Source: a virus
IMG/VR virus record: IMGVR_UViG_3300009183_000267
Location: 1 to 29,519 of that record
Direction: 5' to 3' (one strand)
DNA length: 29,519 nucleotides
How positions within the stretch are numbered: the stretch's first letter is position 1; every line of letters starts with the position of its first letter. The notes below the pieces were generated by a model. That model made no database searches. It was not told the origin of the DNA and saw nothing but the letters and a program-made list of their open reading frames with translations. Shown piece after piece: positions 21,854 to 28,793 of the stretch. The position numbers and the translations under genes are program-made.

Positions 21854-22720
21854 TTAAGCGTCAGGTAAAGTAATATCGTCTGAACCATCACCTTTAACTT
21901 CAGAGATGGCAACTAACGTTTCGTATTGAACACGACCAGCACGGCCACCTGAACCAACTGTTTTTATATTCCAACCAATGTGTGTTGCATGTTCTGCACC
22001 GCTTGCACCTTGACTTAAACCACGGCTTGCAACAGCAGTAGCACGTACACCACCAACAATATCAAAGTATTGAGTTGCAGCACCTTGTGTTGTAAGGTCA
22101 ATAACAACGTTGTTAGCTGCATCAGCGGCAGTTGCTGCTAATGAGAAACGATTGGCATCAACAGGCACAACATAATATGTGTTTGCATTTGTAATACCAC
22201 CAATATTTGCGGAACCATTCCAGTTATAAACTAGAGCAGCACTATTTGCTTGGCCGTGTGCAGTATACATTATTACGTTGTTTGCAACAATAACTTGAGC
22301 TATTGGAATAACTAAATTAGGTTGGCCAATTGTAACTACAGGATCGGATGTATATCCAGAACCAACGTTTGTTACAGTGATATTGGAAATTTTACCCCCA
22401 GCAATAGAAGCAGTTGCTGCAGCAGATGTACCGCCGCCGCCTGATAATGTAATACCAGGCACTGCAACATATCCGGATCCTTGATTCGACAATGAGATAT
22501 CCACTACATTATCACCACCAGCAGTGGTTTCTGTAGCATCTACCATGAATAATCCAACAGTCATACCTTGTGTATATGCCTGGAATTGTGTATTACCATA
22601 CAACAGTGCAACGTTTGCTGCTGTTGGTGCGGATGCAACTGGCGCATTTGTTGTTTGTACTGTCTCAACAGCCCAATATGGTGCATTAGCTGCGTTATCG
22701 TTATTTCCCCAAGATGACAT
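21854..22720 (-). CDS. virion structural protein with GSGY repeats
   Basis: 288 residues, rich in A, G, T, V and N, no charge clusters. It begins MSSWGNNDNAANAPYWAVETV, a start I associate with a T4-like marine phage structural protein. Two repeats, LSNQGSGYVAVPGITLSGGG and VTNVGSGYTSDPVVTIG, suggest a beta-repeat. The end HATHIGWNIKTVGSGGRAGRVQYETLVAIS is also typical. Strong AAGGAG before the ATG and a late-type promoter just upstream fit high late expression. Place in the virion not assigned (head decoration or tail). Confidence 0.78.
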   Translation of the reverse strand: MSSWGNNDNAANAPYWAVETVQTTNAPVASAPTAANVALLYGNTQFQAYTQGMTVGLFMVDATETTAGGDNVVDISLSNQGSGYVAVPGITLSGGGGTSAAATASIAGGKISNITVTNVGSGYTSDPVVTIGQPNLVIPIAQVIVANNVIMYTAHGQANSAALVYNWNGSANIGGITNANTYYVVPVDANRFSLAATAADAANNVVIDLTTQGAATQYFDIVGGVRATAVASRGLSQGASGAEHATHIGWNIKTVGSGGRAGRVQYETLVAISEVKGDGSDDITLPDA

Positions 22721-22753
22721 GTTATTCTCCTTTTAACCGTGGGTTATATTTAC

Positions 22754-22761
22754 TATTTATC
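22754..22761 (-). promoter_or_regulatory. possible T4-type late promoter (GATAAATA)
   Basis: Minus strand GATAAATA (22761-22754), one mismatch to the T4 late -10 element TATAAATA, and no -35 box expected for this class. A start near 22747 would give a leader of about 27 bases before the ATG at 22720 with its AAGGAG. Located in the only gap between the two structural genes. One match of eight bases in AT-rich DNA can be chance. Confidence 0.42.
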
Positions 22762-24205
22762 TTTTTCCAGAAATTGGTTTACGCATCTTCATCATAGGGT
22801 CGATTTCGATGGTATCTCTTTTTTCACCAGTCAAGGTAGTACCGCCTGTTAATACGGCTGCGGCTTGCGGTTCTTCCAAATCAGCACTAACTTGTTGCAT
22901 CTTTGGTTTTTTACCATATGTTGCAACAGATTTGTCTTCCTTTTCATGGTCGTAAGTTTCCTCTTTCATACCTTTCTTTTTGTAAAGGTTTTTAATGATT
23001 CGAGCAGACTTAGACATTTGAATCAACTTTTTATTCTTTGGTTGTTCAACATCATCGGGACTATTTGCACAATCACCAGGCATTGATGAAGCGGCTTGCG
23101 GATCCTGATAGTTTTCATTCTTAGGTGTACCGTCAGCCTTCTTATGTGACTTATAACCTTTGTTCTTCATGGACCATGCAAGAGCCCAAGGATTATCAAT
23201 ACCTTTGTACTTTTTCATTGCTTTGACAGTACCTTCGAAACCTGGAGGTGCAACTTCTTGCACTTGCTCAGTTTCTTCTTTATTCAAAGACTTCTTAATA
23301 TCAGCAGTTGTCTTGTCAATCTGTTTACCGGTGGCTTTCATAACATTAGACCAGCGATTTGTAGATTTTCTATATTCACCTTTTGATGATAGTTCGTCAG
23401 CAGACTTCTTAGCCTTTTCTTTGTAACTATCCAAAGTTGCACTACTGATTTCAGAAATGACATTAGTATCAGCTGAATATTGAACAGAATCACCAGTGTA
23501 TTCACCTGGTTTCTTAGATGCATAGTATGCTTGTGGTGAACTCATACTGCTGGCTGGATGGTGTACTGGTTTTTGTGGACCAGAATTGGCCTTCTTCATT
23601 TCGGCTGATGTTCTATCACCAAGTCGTTTTAATCCACGATTACGAGCATCAAGTTTTGTTTTTGCTGTTTTGTCTTTACCCATACTGGACATGACTTTAA
23701 CAGCAGCATCTTGTCTACTCTTAATTGCAGCTTTGTGATAACCAGTAGTTGTTATTTCAACAATCTGTTCCACTTCTTCTTCTGCATATTCTTCTTTGAC
23801 AATTTTACCATATTCATTCATGGTCAATGTGCCTTTACCACGAATGTTCAATAGTCTCTCAACCATCTTGTGTAAGTTGATATCAGTCTTCAAATCTTCT
23901 CTAGTAAATTCCAAAACACGAATCAATAAAGGAATGTCAAAAGTAATAGTATCTTTTCTGTCAACTGCTTCTGACATATGGTCTCTTTTCCATTTGATGA
24001 ATTGTCCCATCTTGGAATGTGCAACCTTTTGGTCTTTAGAAACATGTTTTGGATTGATACCTCTAGAAGTCAAATATTGATCCAAAGCAGCATCTTCCGC
24101 AATATTAGCTTTTGCGGACCATGGATCCCAAGGATTAGTTCCGAAAGAAGGCTTTTCTGCACCCCCCCTTTTAACTATAGATTTTAATGTTTGTGCTTTG
24201 CTCAT
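22757..24205 (-). CDS. conserved head-region phage protein of unknown function
   Basis: 482 residues, highly charged, mostly disordered or helical. Sections seen: FGTNPWDPWSAKANIAED (22-39), ITFDIPLLIRVLEFTREDLKTD (87-108), a unit ISSATLDSYKEKAKKSADEL (255-274), VAPPGFEGTVKAMKKYKG followed by NPWALAWSMKNKGYKSHKK (about 318-356), and a C-terminal end EIDPMMKMRKPISGKR. The APPGxEGTVKAxKK and NPxALAWxMKNKGYKSHKK segments recur in cyanophage-type proteins. No leader motif. Possibly a scaffold or internal protein; not proven. Confidence 0.7.
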   Translation of the reverse strand: MSKAQTLKSIVKRGGAEKPSFGTNPWDPWSAKANIAEDAALDQYLTSRGINPKHVSKDQKVAHSKMGQFIKWKRDHMSEAVDRKDTITFDIPLLIRVLEFTREDLKTDINLHKMVERLLNIRGKGTLTMNEYGKIVKEEYAEEEVEQIVEITTTGYHKAAIKSRQDAAVKVMSSMGKDKTAKTKLDARNRGLKRLGDRTSAEMKKANSGPQKPVHHPASSMSSPQAYYASKKPGEYTGDSVQYSADTNVISEISSATLDSYKEKAKKSADELSSKGEYRKSTNRWSNVMKATGKQIDKTTADIKKSLNKEETEQVQEVAPPGFEGTVKAMKKYKGIDNPWALAWSMKNKGYKSHKKADGTPKNENYQDPQAASSMPGDCANSPDDVEQPKNKKLIQMSKSARIIKNLYKKKGMKEETYDHEKEDKSVATYGKKPKMQQVSADLEEPQAAAVLTGGTTLTGEKRDTIEIDPMMKMRKPISGKR

Positions 24206-24214
24206 TATTGTGCC

Positions 24215-24364
24215 TTATTTGTTCATCATTTCTTTTTGAACTCTATTTAAAGATTTTTTGGCCAAGTACCTTGCATGGTTCAGTGGTTTTAAATCGTGTG
24301 TATCATTAATACTAGAGACAAAAGGTCCGTCTTCCTGACTGGTTGGTCCCTTTGCCTCAGTTAC
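24215..24364 (-). CDS. -1 frame extension of the preceding gene (frameshift product)
   Basis: A 49-residue frame, VTEAKGPTSQEDGPFV...HDLKPLNHARYLAKKSLNRVQKEMMNK, has no start codon of its own between the upstream stop and its end apart from two ATGs at its very C-terminus. It is entered exactly by a -1 shift at the A_AAA_AAG site at 24370-24364, where the zero frame meets TAA at once. The ending LNHARYLAKKSLNRVQKEMM looks like the C-terminus of phage head-region proteins. Either programmed frameshifting adds it, or a one-base change in the seven-A run split an older single gene. Confidence 0.6.
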   Translation of the reverse strand, partial: VTEAKGPTSQEDGPFVSSINDTHDLKPLNHARYLAKKSLNRVQKEMMNK

Positions 24365-24840
24365 TTTTTTTCTGTGTCCTGTTCTGGCTTGTCTTTTTGT
24401 TTAGAACCACCATATGCAGAACCTTGTTTTTTACCTGATCCACCGTTTGGTTGTGGTTCGCCACGTTTCTTAACGTCAGCCATCATTTCATCCCAACCTT
24501 CTTTGAATTGTTTCAAAGTTTTACCTTGAACTTCTTCTTTTACTGGTTTTTTACCAGTTTGTGGAACGCCCATTTTCTTTTGTAGATTTTTACGTTGGTC
24601 TTCATCTGAACCACCAGTCAAAGCTTTGAAAGCTTTCTTGGCAATATCTTTAAGACCTTCTTCAACGGTTTCTTCTTCTTTGACGGTTTTCTTTTCGCCA
24701 CGAAGAATTTTGAAATCGTGTGCATCAACTTCATTGTTCTTATTTTTATCAATTAAATGTTGATTGCCTTTTAGTGCCTCTTGTTGTAAAATTTCTTTTA
24801 CCGCATCAGCAAGTGCATCGTTCTTTTTTAAGTTTATCAT
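24361..24840 (-). CDS. charged head-region protein with EF-hand-like loop (zero-frame product)
   Basis: 159 residues from the ATG at 24840 (AGGAG in AAGGAGATTAAC); longer in-frame starts would overlap the upstream gene. N-terminal helix (MINLKKNDALADAVKEILQQEA), then DKNKNNEVDAHDFKIL near 29-44, which resembles a calcium-binding or dockerin-like loop (D-x-N-x-N-x-x-x-D). The remainder is K/E/G-rich and disordered, with GKTLKQFKEGWDEMMADVKKRG. It ends DTEKK at a slippery site, so a longer form of about 208 residues is likely. Unknown function; neighbours are head-region genes. Confidence 0.65.
   Translation of the reverse strand: MINLKKNDALADAVKEILQQEALKGNQHLIDKNKNNEVDAHDFKILRGEKKTVKEEETVEEGLKDIAKKAFKALTGGSDEDQRKNLQKKMGVPQTGKKPVKEEVQGKTLKQFKEGWDEMMADVKKRGEPQPNGGSGKKQGSAYGGSKQKDKPEQDTEKK
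24364..24370 (-). promoter_or_regulatory. A_AAA_AAG slippery heptamer, -1 frameshift candidate
   Basis: In the zero frame the codons are GAA AAA AAG TAA, giving the heptamer of E. coli dnaX directly before a stop. An AGGA (24380-24377) lies six bases upstream, like the stimulatory Shine-Dalgarno sequence of dnaX, and a weak stem (CAAAGG 24354-24349 with CCTTTTG 24325-24319, one bulge) is possible downstream. Confidence 0.6.
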
Positions 24841-24841
24841 G

Positions 24842-25054
24842 TTAATCTCCTTTAATATTTTTTGCAGCTGCAACCATGGTCTCACCTTTAGCTTCTGCTG
24901 CTCCACCGTGGCCGAAATGTTTTTCTTTTTGTGCTTGGTCACCATACTCTTTTGCTTTGTCCATCAAGTGTGTCTTTTGACGTTTGATTTCTTGAGCATC
25001 ATGGTGTGATGTTTCTGGTGTAGATTCTCTCACAAACTCTGTGAATTTTTTCAT
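24842..25054 (-). CDS. leader-tagged small histidine/lysine-rich protein
   Basis: 70 residues. Leader MKKFTEFVRE (V8-x-E10), then STPETSHHDAQEIKRQKTHLMDKAKEYGDQAQKEKHFGHGGAAEAKGETMVAAAKNIKGD, written here only as a composition note: helical, with charged and small residues. After cleavage at residue 10 the mature protein would be 60 residues, similar in size and character to small internal head proteins. Start forms ATGA with the upstream stop. Role inferred from the leader. Confidence 0.65.
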   Translation of the reverse strand: MKKFTEFVRESTPETSHHDAQEIKRQKTHLMDKAKEYGDQAQKEKHFGHGGAAEAKGETMVAAAKNIKGD

Positions 25055-26805
25055 TTCTTTTTCTTCTTTATTGAACTTGAACCAAATTTATCTCTTGGAT
25101 TTTCCATTGGTTCTTTATTTGTTGCACCACCTAAAACACCAACCACACCCATTTCAGAATCGGAAGGATCATTAAACGATTCTCTGTATGTTACATCGCC
25201 TAGACCAGACATAGGGTATACTGTACCCTGTTGGCGTGTATCAAATTCTGGACCAACTGTTGTTATGTTTCTCATACGTTGATTAACAGTTGGTGAATCT
25301 CTGAAACGATTACGTTTTACTTTTTCCTTGTCCTTGGAGAAGTTGTCTTCTTTGGGGATTGGACTGACTTTGAGGCTGGGGCTTTCTTCACTGTAGGTTT
25401 TGAAGGTGTAACTTCCTCGCTTTTTGTTTCCGTCCCACTTGATGTTGTCGGCATTGGAGTCGCTGGCACGATTATCTGGGAGTTCACTTCCTGGACCTTC
25501 GGCTCTTGGACCGGTACCGGTGTTGAGAGTTGGACTTCCACTGGTGCGTTTGGTTTTGTAACTTTCAAAAAATCTAGAATTTTTCTTAACATTTTCATTT
25601 TCCTTAAATAATGATGTGATACTAATTTTACCACGACTTTCCAACCAAGAGAACGCAATTTCATTGTAATTTTTGTCCTCAATGAACCTATTTATTTTTC
25701 CGTAAGTGTCAGTAATGTCTTCTTGAATTTCTTCGAAGGTTGAACTATTATTGAAATCTATAAAATTGGAAAAATTCTGACGATATGCTTCTTTTGAAGT
25801 TTGTGCTAATTGCCACTTATCATATCTAACTGATTCTGAAATTGACTTGGTCAACTTCTCATTACGTTCTTTACTGGCTTCATTGGTTGTATCAACAAAT
25901 ACCATAACAGTTTCATAACCAAATTCTTCTAGTTCTTCTCTAATGGTAATTATTCTAGTATGGTCATCAGCAGGTCCATTAATAATTAGTGGACCACGAT
26001 TACGAATAGCTTCTCTACGATAGTCGGTTGTTTTTTCGGACAGTTTTTGTTTGTCCATCAATAAGTCAAATGCTTGTACTGAATTCAATTCTACTGATTT
26101 ACTCTCAGCAATTGCTTCACGTATGATAATGTCTTTACCTGAACCTGGTCCACCAGTCACAAAGATTGCTTTAAATAGTCCACGATTGAATTCTTCATTC
26201 AATCCCATACCTTTACGAACATCACGAAACAATGCTCTAGCATGATTGTCTGGAACATGTGCAGGAACACCTTGTCTGAACGAATTGAAATCACCACTCT
26301 TTGCATGGTCACGCATCTTGGAAGCAGACATACCTTCTGCACCTTCTGCATCGGGGTCACGTTGACCAGCAGATTTAACTTCTATCTTTTTGAAATTGAA
26401 TAACTTTCCTGGACCTTCTCCATTATACTGATTCAATTTTTGTTCGTATTCTGGAATACGGTCTGAGCCTGCAACCATTATCAAGTGGTCATGGCCTGCT
26501 TGATGTAGTGCAGCTGCATGTTGTAAAAATGTTGGTTTCTCTTTACTTGAACCGGTAATGTTTGTGTCAGGGAAAAATCTCTTTGCGTGTTTGATTTTAC
26601 TCGCAAGGTCTAATGGATTCTTCTTTGTGTCCATAGAATGTGACACAATAATGTGGTGTGGTGCCTTGTAGTCTTTTGCAAGTTGTTTCACTCTATCAAT
26701 CACTTTGGCGTGGCCAATGGTTGGTGGATTCATGCGACCAAATGCCATCACAACTGGTGTGTGAGTTTGAGCATCTTCGTGTAGTTTTTCTAAAAACTTT
26801 TTCAT
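25051..26805 (-). CDS. leader-tagged bifunctional nucleotidyltransferase (HIGH type) and P-loop kinase
   Basis: 584 residues. Leader MKKFLEKLHE (L8-x-E10). A cytidylyltransferase-like domain follows (17-200): GRMNPPTIGH (23-32) is the HxGH-type site and EGMSASKMRDH (157-167) is the ISSTxxR-like site. Then a kinase domain: P-loop GGPGSGKD (218-225) and a distal VFVDTTNEASKERN segment. From about 400 the tail is disordered with conserved phage segments (TSGSPTLNTGTGPRAEGPG, VGPEFDTRQQGTVYPMSGLG). NMN- or FMN-type adenylylation plus nucleoside or polynucleotide phosphorylation are possible; the substrate is unknown. A second frame is open inside the tail. Confidence 0.78.
   Translation of the reverse strand: MKKFLEKLHEDAQTHTPVVMAFGRMNPPTIGHAKVIDRVKQLAKDYKAPHHIIVSHSMDTKKNPLDLASKIKHAKRFFPDTNITGSSKEKPTFLQHAAALHQAGHDHLIMVAGSDRIPEYEQKLNQYNGEGPGKLFNFKKIEVKSAGQRDPDAEGAEGMSASKMRDHAKSGDFNSFRQGVPAHVPDNHARALFRDVRKGMGLNEEFNRGLFKAIFVTGGPGSGKDIIIREAIAESKSVELNSVQAFDLLMDKQKLSEKTTDYRREAIRNRGPLIINGPADDHTRIITIREELEEFGYETVMVFVDTTNEASKERNEKLTKSISESVRYDKWQLAQTSKEAYRQNFSNFIDFNNSSTFEEIQEDITDTYGKINRFIEDKNYNEIAFSWLESRGKISITSLFKENENVKKNSRFFESYKTKRTSGSPTLNTGTGPRAEGPGSELPDNRASDSNADNIKWDGNKKRGSYTFKTYSEESPSLKVSPIPKEDNFSKDKEKVKRNRFRDSPTVNQRMRNITTVGPEFDTRQQGTVYPMSGLGDVTYRESFNDPSDSEMGVVGVLGGATNKEPMENPRDKFGSSSIKKKKK
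25317..25592 (-). CDS. possible overprinted proline-rich ORF inside the kinase gene
   Basis: A +1 frame inside the tail of the 584-residue gene encodes about 91 residues: MLRKILDFLKV, then V/P/K/T-rich sequence (VPVQEPKVQEVNS, VTPSKPTVKKAPASK) ending in TSPRTRKK. AAGGA lies eight bases before this ATG; ATGs at 25598 and 25682 are alternatives. Local GC is 32 of 60 bases at 25441-25500 and at 25501-25560, against 12 of 60 just upstream at 25561-25620. Wobble positions of the main frame are rich in C, which become second positions (P, T, A, S) here. This suggests dual coding; no family recognised. Confidence 0.42.
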   Translation of the reverse strand: MLRKILDFLKVTKPNAPVEVQLSTPVPVQEPKVQEVNSQIIVPATPMPTTSSGTETKSEEVTPSKPTVKKAPASKSVQSPKKTTSPRTRKK

Positions 26806-28004
26806 ATGTTTCTTATTCCAGCAAAATTTCTACGAGAGAATTCCGCACGATTAACTAATTTATCCGATTCTTTACCGTGATGAAAAACATATCCCTCAGG
26901 ATTCGCAGATTCTCCGCCGTGTGTGTGTTGAAACTCTTGGTGTTGATTCATAACACCAATAAGTGTATCTTTAGCCTTCTGCAACTCACCATGCATTTTG
27001 AAAAGATTATTGTAGTGTTTTTTATTACGTTCAACTTTACCCAATTCATCTTTTAAAGCTGATTGTTTGACCTTCTTGTTCTTTTCGACTTTAAGTTTGT
27101 CAATTGCTTTATTTTTGTTTGTTTCTAACCAAGACTTAAAGTTTTTATGGTTAGATTCTTCACCTGTACGCACAGTGTGGTTAATATAAGTTTCTAATGA
27201 ACCACCAACACCATGGTGTTCACTAGTACCAGCATACATGTCACCGCCATGTGTATCATGTACTGCTTGAGCTGCAGTAATGTGTTTAGTAAATTTCTTT
27301 TGTTCTTCTGGACTGAAATGCACCTTTGATGTGTCCATTCTTGGATCAACAGAGAATACATCAGAGTGTTTATTGAAGTTTTCGTGGTCTACTTCATGTG
27401 ATGCATTTAGACTTGCAGCATCTTTACCTTGATATGATAAGTGTGTTACAACACCAATTTTTGCCTTCTTAACTCCGCCTTCGTGTGTTCCGTGTGCAGT
27501 ATATGTCAGGCCAGAAGGATTAGGATGAAACGATGTGCCACCACCCTTTTCAGTTTTCTTATCTTCTTTGTCTGTACCAAACATCATATCACCTTGATAC
27601 ACACCACTCTTAGGTGCAATCTTAGGTAAATGCGTTAGTGCATCTTTTAACTTTGCGGCCAGACCAGGTGCGTGGCCATGATTCATATCTACATCTTTTG
27701 GTGTGTAGTTAATCTTTGGTGTCTTATTGAAAGCGGACTTTGATGCAACAAAGAATTTACCAGTCTTTGGATGATGACCATAAACAAGTGCTGGTGAACC
27801 ATCATATTTTGTGGTTAGTTCGGATGATTTATTACCAGCCTTAATGTGTTCTGCTGCAGCTGACAATGATTTGATGGCATGTGCCGCACCTTTTTCACCA
27901 TTTTGTAGAGGACGGTCTTCCACATGCGTCAAATGTTTAATCTGACGGCTGGCGCCTTCTTCAGGATCCTCTTGCTCGGTTAAAAAAGTTTTGAATGATA
28001 ACAT
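26802..28004 (-). CDS. leader-tagged nucleotidyltransferase/ligase-like phage protein (DUF6267-like)
   Basis: 400 residues. Leader MLSFKTFLTE (L8-x-E10). Motifs of covalent nucleotidyltransferases can be traced: motif I TTKYDGSPALVYG with K66-x-D-G, motif III GVYQGDMMFG (134-143, D in place of the usual E), a IIIa-like AKIGVVTHLSYQG (181-193), motif IV PEGYVFHHG (E370), motif V-like K382-LVNRAEF. From memory the family is DUF6267 of T4-like marine phages. An RNA or DNA ligase, or a capping-type activity, is inferred. First gene of the block, behind two kinds of promoter, and coupled to the kinase gene by ATGA. Confidence 0.7.
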   Translation of the reverse strand: MLSFKTFLTEQEDPEEGASRQIKHLTHVEDRPLQNGEKGAAHAIKSLSAAAEHIKAGNKSSELTTKYDGSPALVYGHHPKTGKFFVASKSAFNKTPKINYTPKDVDMNHGHAPGLAAKLKDALTHLPKIAPKSGVYQGDMMFGTDKEDKKTEKGGGTSFHPNPSGLTYTAHGTHEGGVKKAKIGVVTHLSYQGKDAASLNASHEVDHENFNKHSDVFSVDPRMDTSKVHFSPEEQKKFTKHITAAQAVHDTHGGDMYAGTSEHHGVGGSLETYINHTVRTGEESNHKNFKSWLETNKNKAIDKLKVEKNKKVKQSALKDELGKVERNKKHYNNLFKMHGELQKAKDTLIGVMNQHQEFQHTHGGESANPEGYVFHHGKESDKLVNRAEFSRRNFAGIRNI

Positions 28005-28048
28005 TGTCTACCTATTGAATTACAACACACTTTGGTTGTCTGTAGGGT

Positions 28049-28056
28049 TATTTATA
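28049..28056 (-). promoter_or_regulatory. T4-type late promoter TATAAATA
   Basis: Perfect TATAAATA on the minus strand (28056-28049), in the intergenic gap before the head-region block, five bases downstream of a sigma70 -10 box. A start near 28042 leaves a leader of about 38 bases. In T4 this element is read by polymerase with gp55 and gp33, linked to replication. Neither factor is in this window. Confidence 0.65.
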
Positions 28057-28060
28057 ATGG

Positions 28061-28089
28061 ATTATACCACAGATTCACAAATCTGTCAA
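28061..28089 (-). promoter_or_regulatory. consensus sigma70 promoter with inverted repeat over the spacer
   Basis: Minus strand TTGACA (28089-28084), 17-base spacer, TATAAT (28066-28061), all consensus. An inverted repeat CAGATT-TGTG-AATCTG (28085-28070) covers the end of the -35 box and most of the spacer, the right place for a repressor site. The start would be near 28054, inside the late element, so early and late control of the block overlap. Confidence 0.82.
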
Positions 28090-28103
28090 ATCTTGGCTTA
28101 GAT

Positions 28104-28119
28104 ATATAGTACTCTATAT
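28104..28119. repeat. short inverted repeat after the 28119-28793 gene
   Basis: ATATAG-TACT-CTATAT, a 6-bp AT-rich stem with a 4-base loop, starting inside the stop region of the upstream gene. No T-tract follows on the minus strand, so termination is doubtful. The 114 bases from 28005 to 28118 hold this repeat and the promoters but no gene. Confidence 0.35.
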
Positions 28120-28793
28120 CAATCAAATTTCCACTCACCCGTTGAGGCCACTTGGCCCCTGCAATACACTCTATCAAATTCTACTACTTTTTCTTTATCT
28201 AAAACGGCAAAATATGCGTGTTCCAAGTCTATTGGACCTAATAGAGGGAACACTTTTTCTAAGGCTTGTTTATGAGTATCAATCAAAGACGTACACATAG
28301 ACCAAAGGCGAGTATCAAAAACATGAGTTGCTCCGTGAATAGGTTCACTCATCCATGTTGGTATGCGTTCCTTGAATACATATTTACCATTCAACCCATC
28401 ATAGTGATTAATATCAAAACCATCATCAAGTTGTAGACGACCAGTTATTTTAAATATGCGGTCAACACCTTCTAATAATTCTGAATTCTGTTTTAGATAG
28501 TCCAATACAACATGCATCATCGCACATTCACCTTGGCTTTTCATTCCGTTTTTGGTAAAGTGTAGTAAAAAATCAACTTGATTCAAATTTAAGAATAAGT
28601 CAACCTTAGAAACAAGTTCTGAATACTGGTCTGTCAATGATTGTATTGATACATCGGAAAGTACGATGAATGAATCTGGAGATTTATTTCTAATAGAATC
28701 AACAGTCTCTAGTGTTTGTTTCAGACGTTCTTCTGGACTAAAGACACCAATTGCAGGTATCAAACAAGATGTTATGATAAAAATTGATTTCAT
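28119..28793 (-). CDS. phage protein of unknown function, glycosyltransferase-like features
   Basis: 224 residues from the ATG at 28793, which overlaps the upstream TGA (ATGA). It has alternating strands and helices: MKSIFIITSCLIPAI, SPDSFIVLSDVSIQSL, then DRIFKITGRLQLDDGFDINHYDGLNGKYVFKERIP, and LLGPIDLEHAYFAVL. The layout and the DRIFKITGR...LDD segment recall glycan-modifying proteins of marine phages, but no DxD site is secure. Next to a methyltransferase, so a shared role in modifying a small molecule or glycan is possible. Confidence 0.58.
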   Translation of the reverse strand: MKSIFIITSCLIPAIGVFSPEERLKQTLETVDSIRNKSPDSFIVLSDVSIQSLTDQYSELVSKVDLFLNLNQVDFLLHFTKNGMKSQGECAMMHVVLDYLKQNSELLEGVDRIFKITGRLQLDDGFDINHYDGLNGKYVFKERIPTWMSEPIHGATHVFDTRLWSMCTSLIDTHKQALEKVFPLLGPIDLEHAYFAVLDKEKVVEFDRVYCRGQVASTGEWKFD

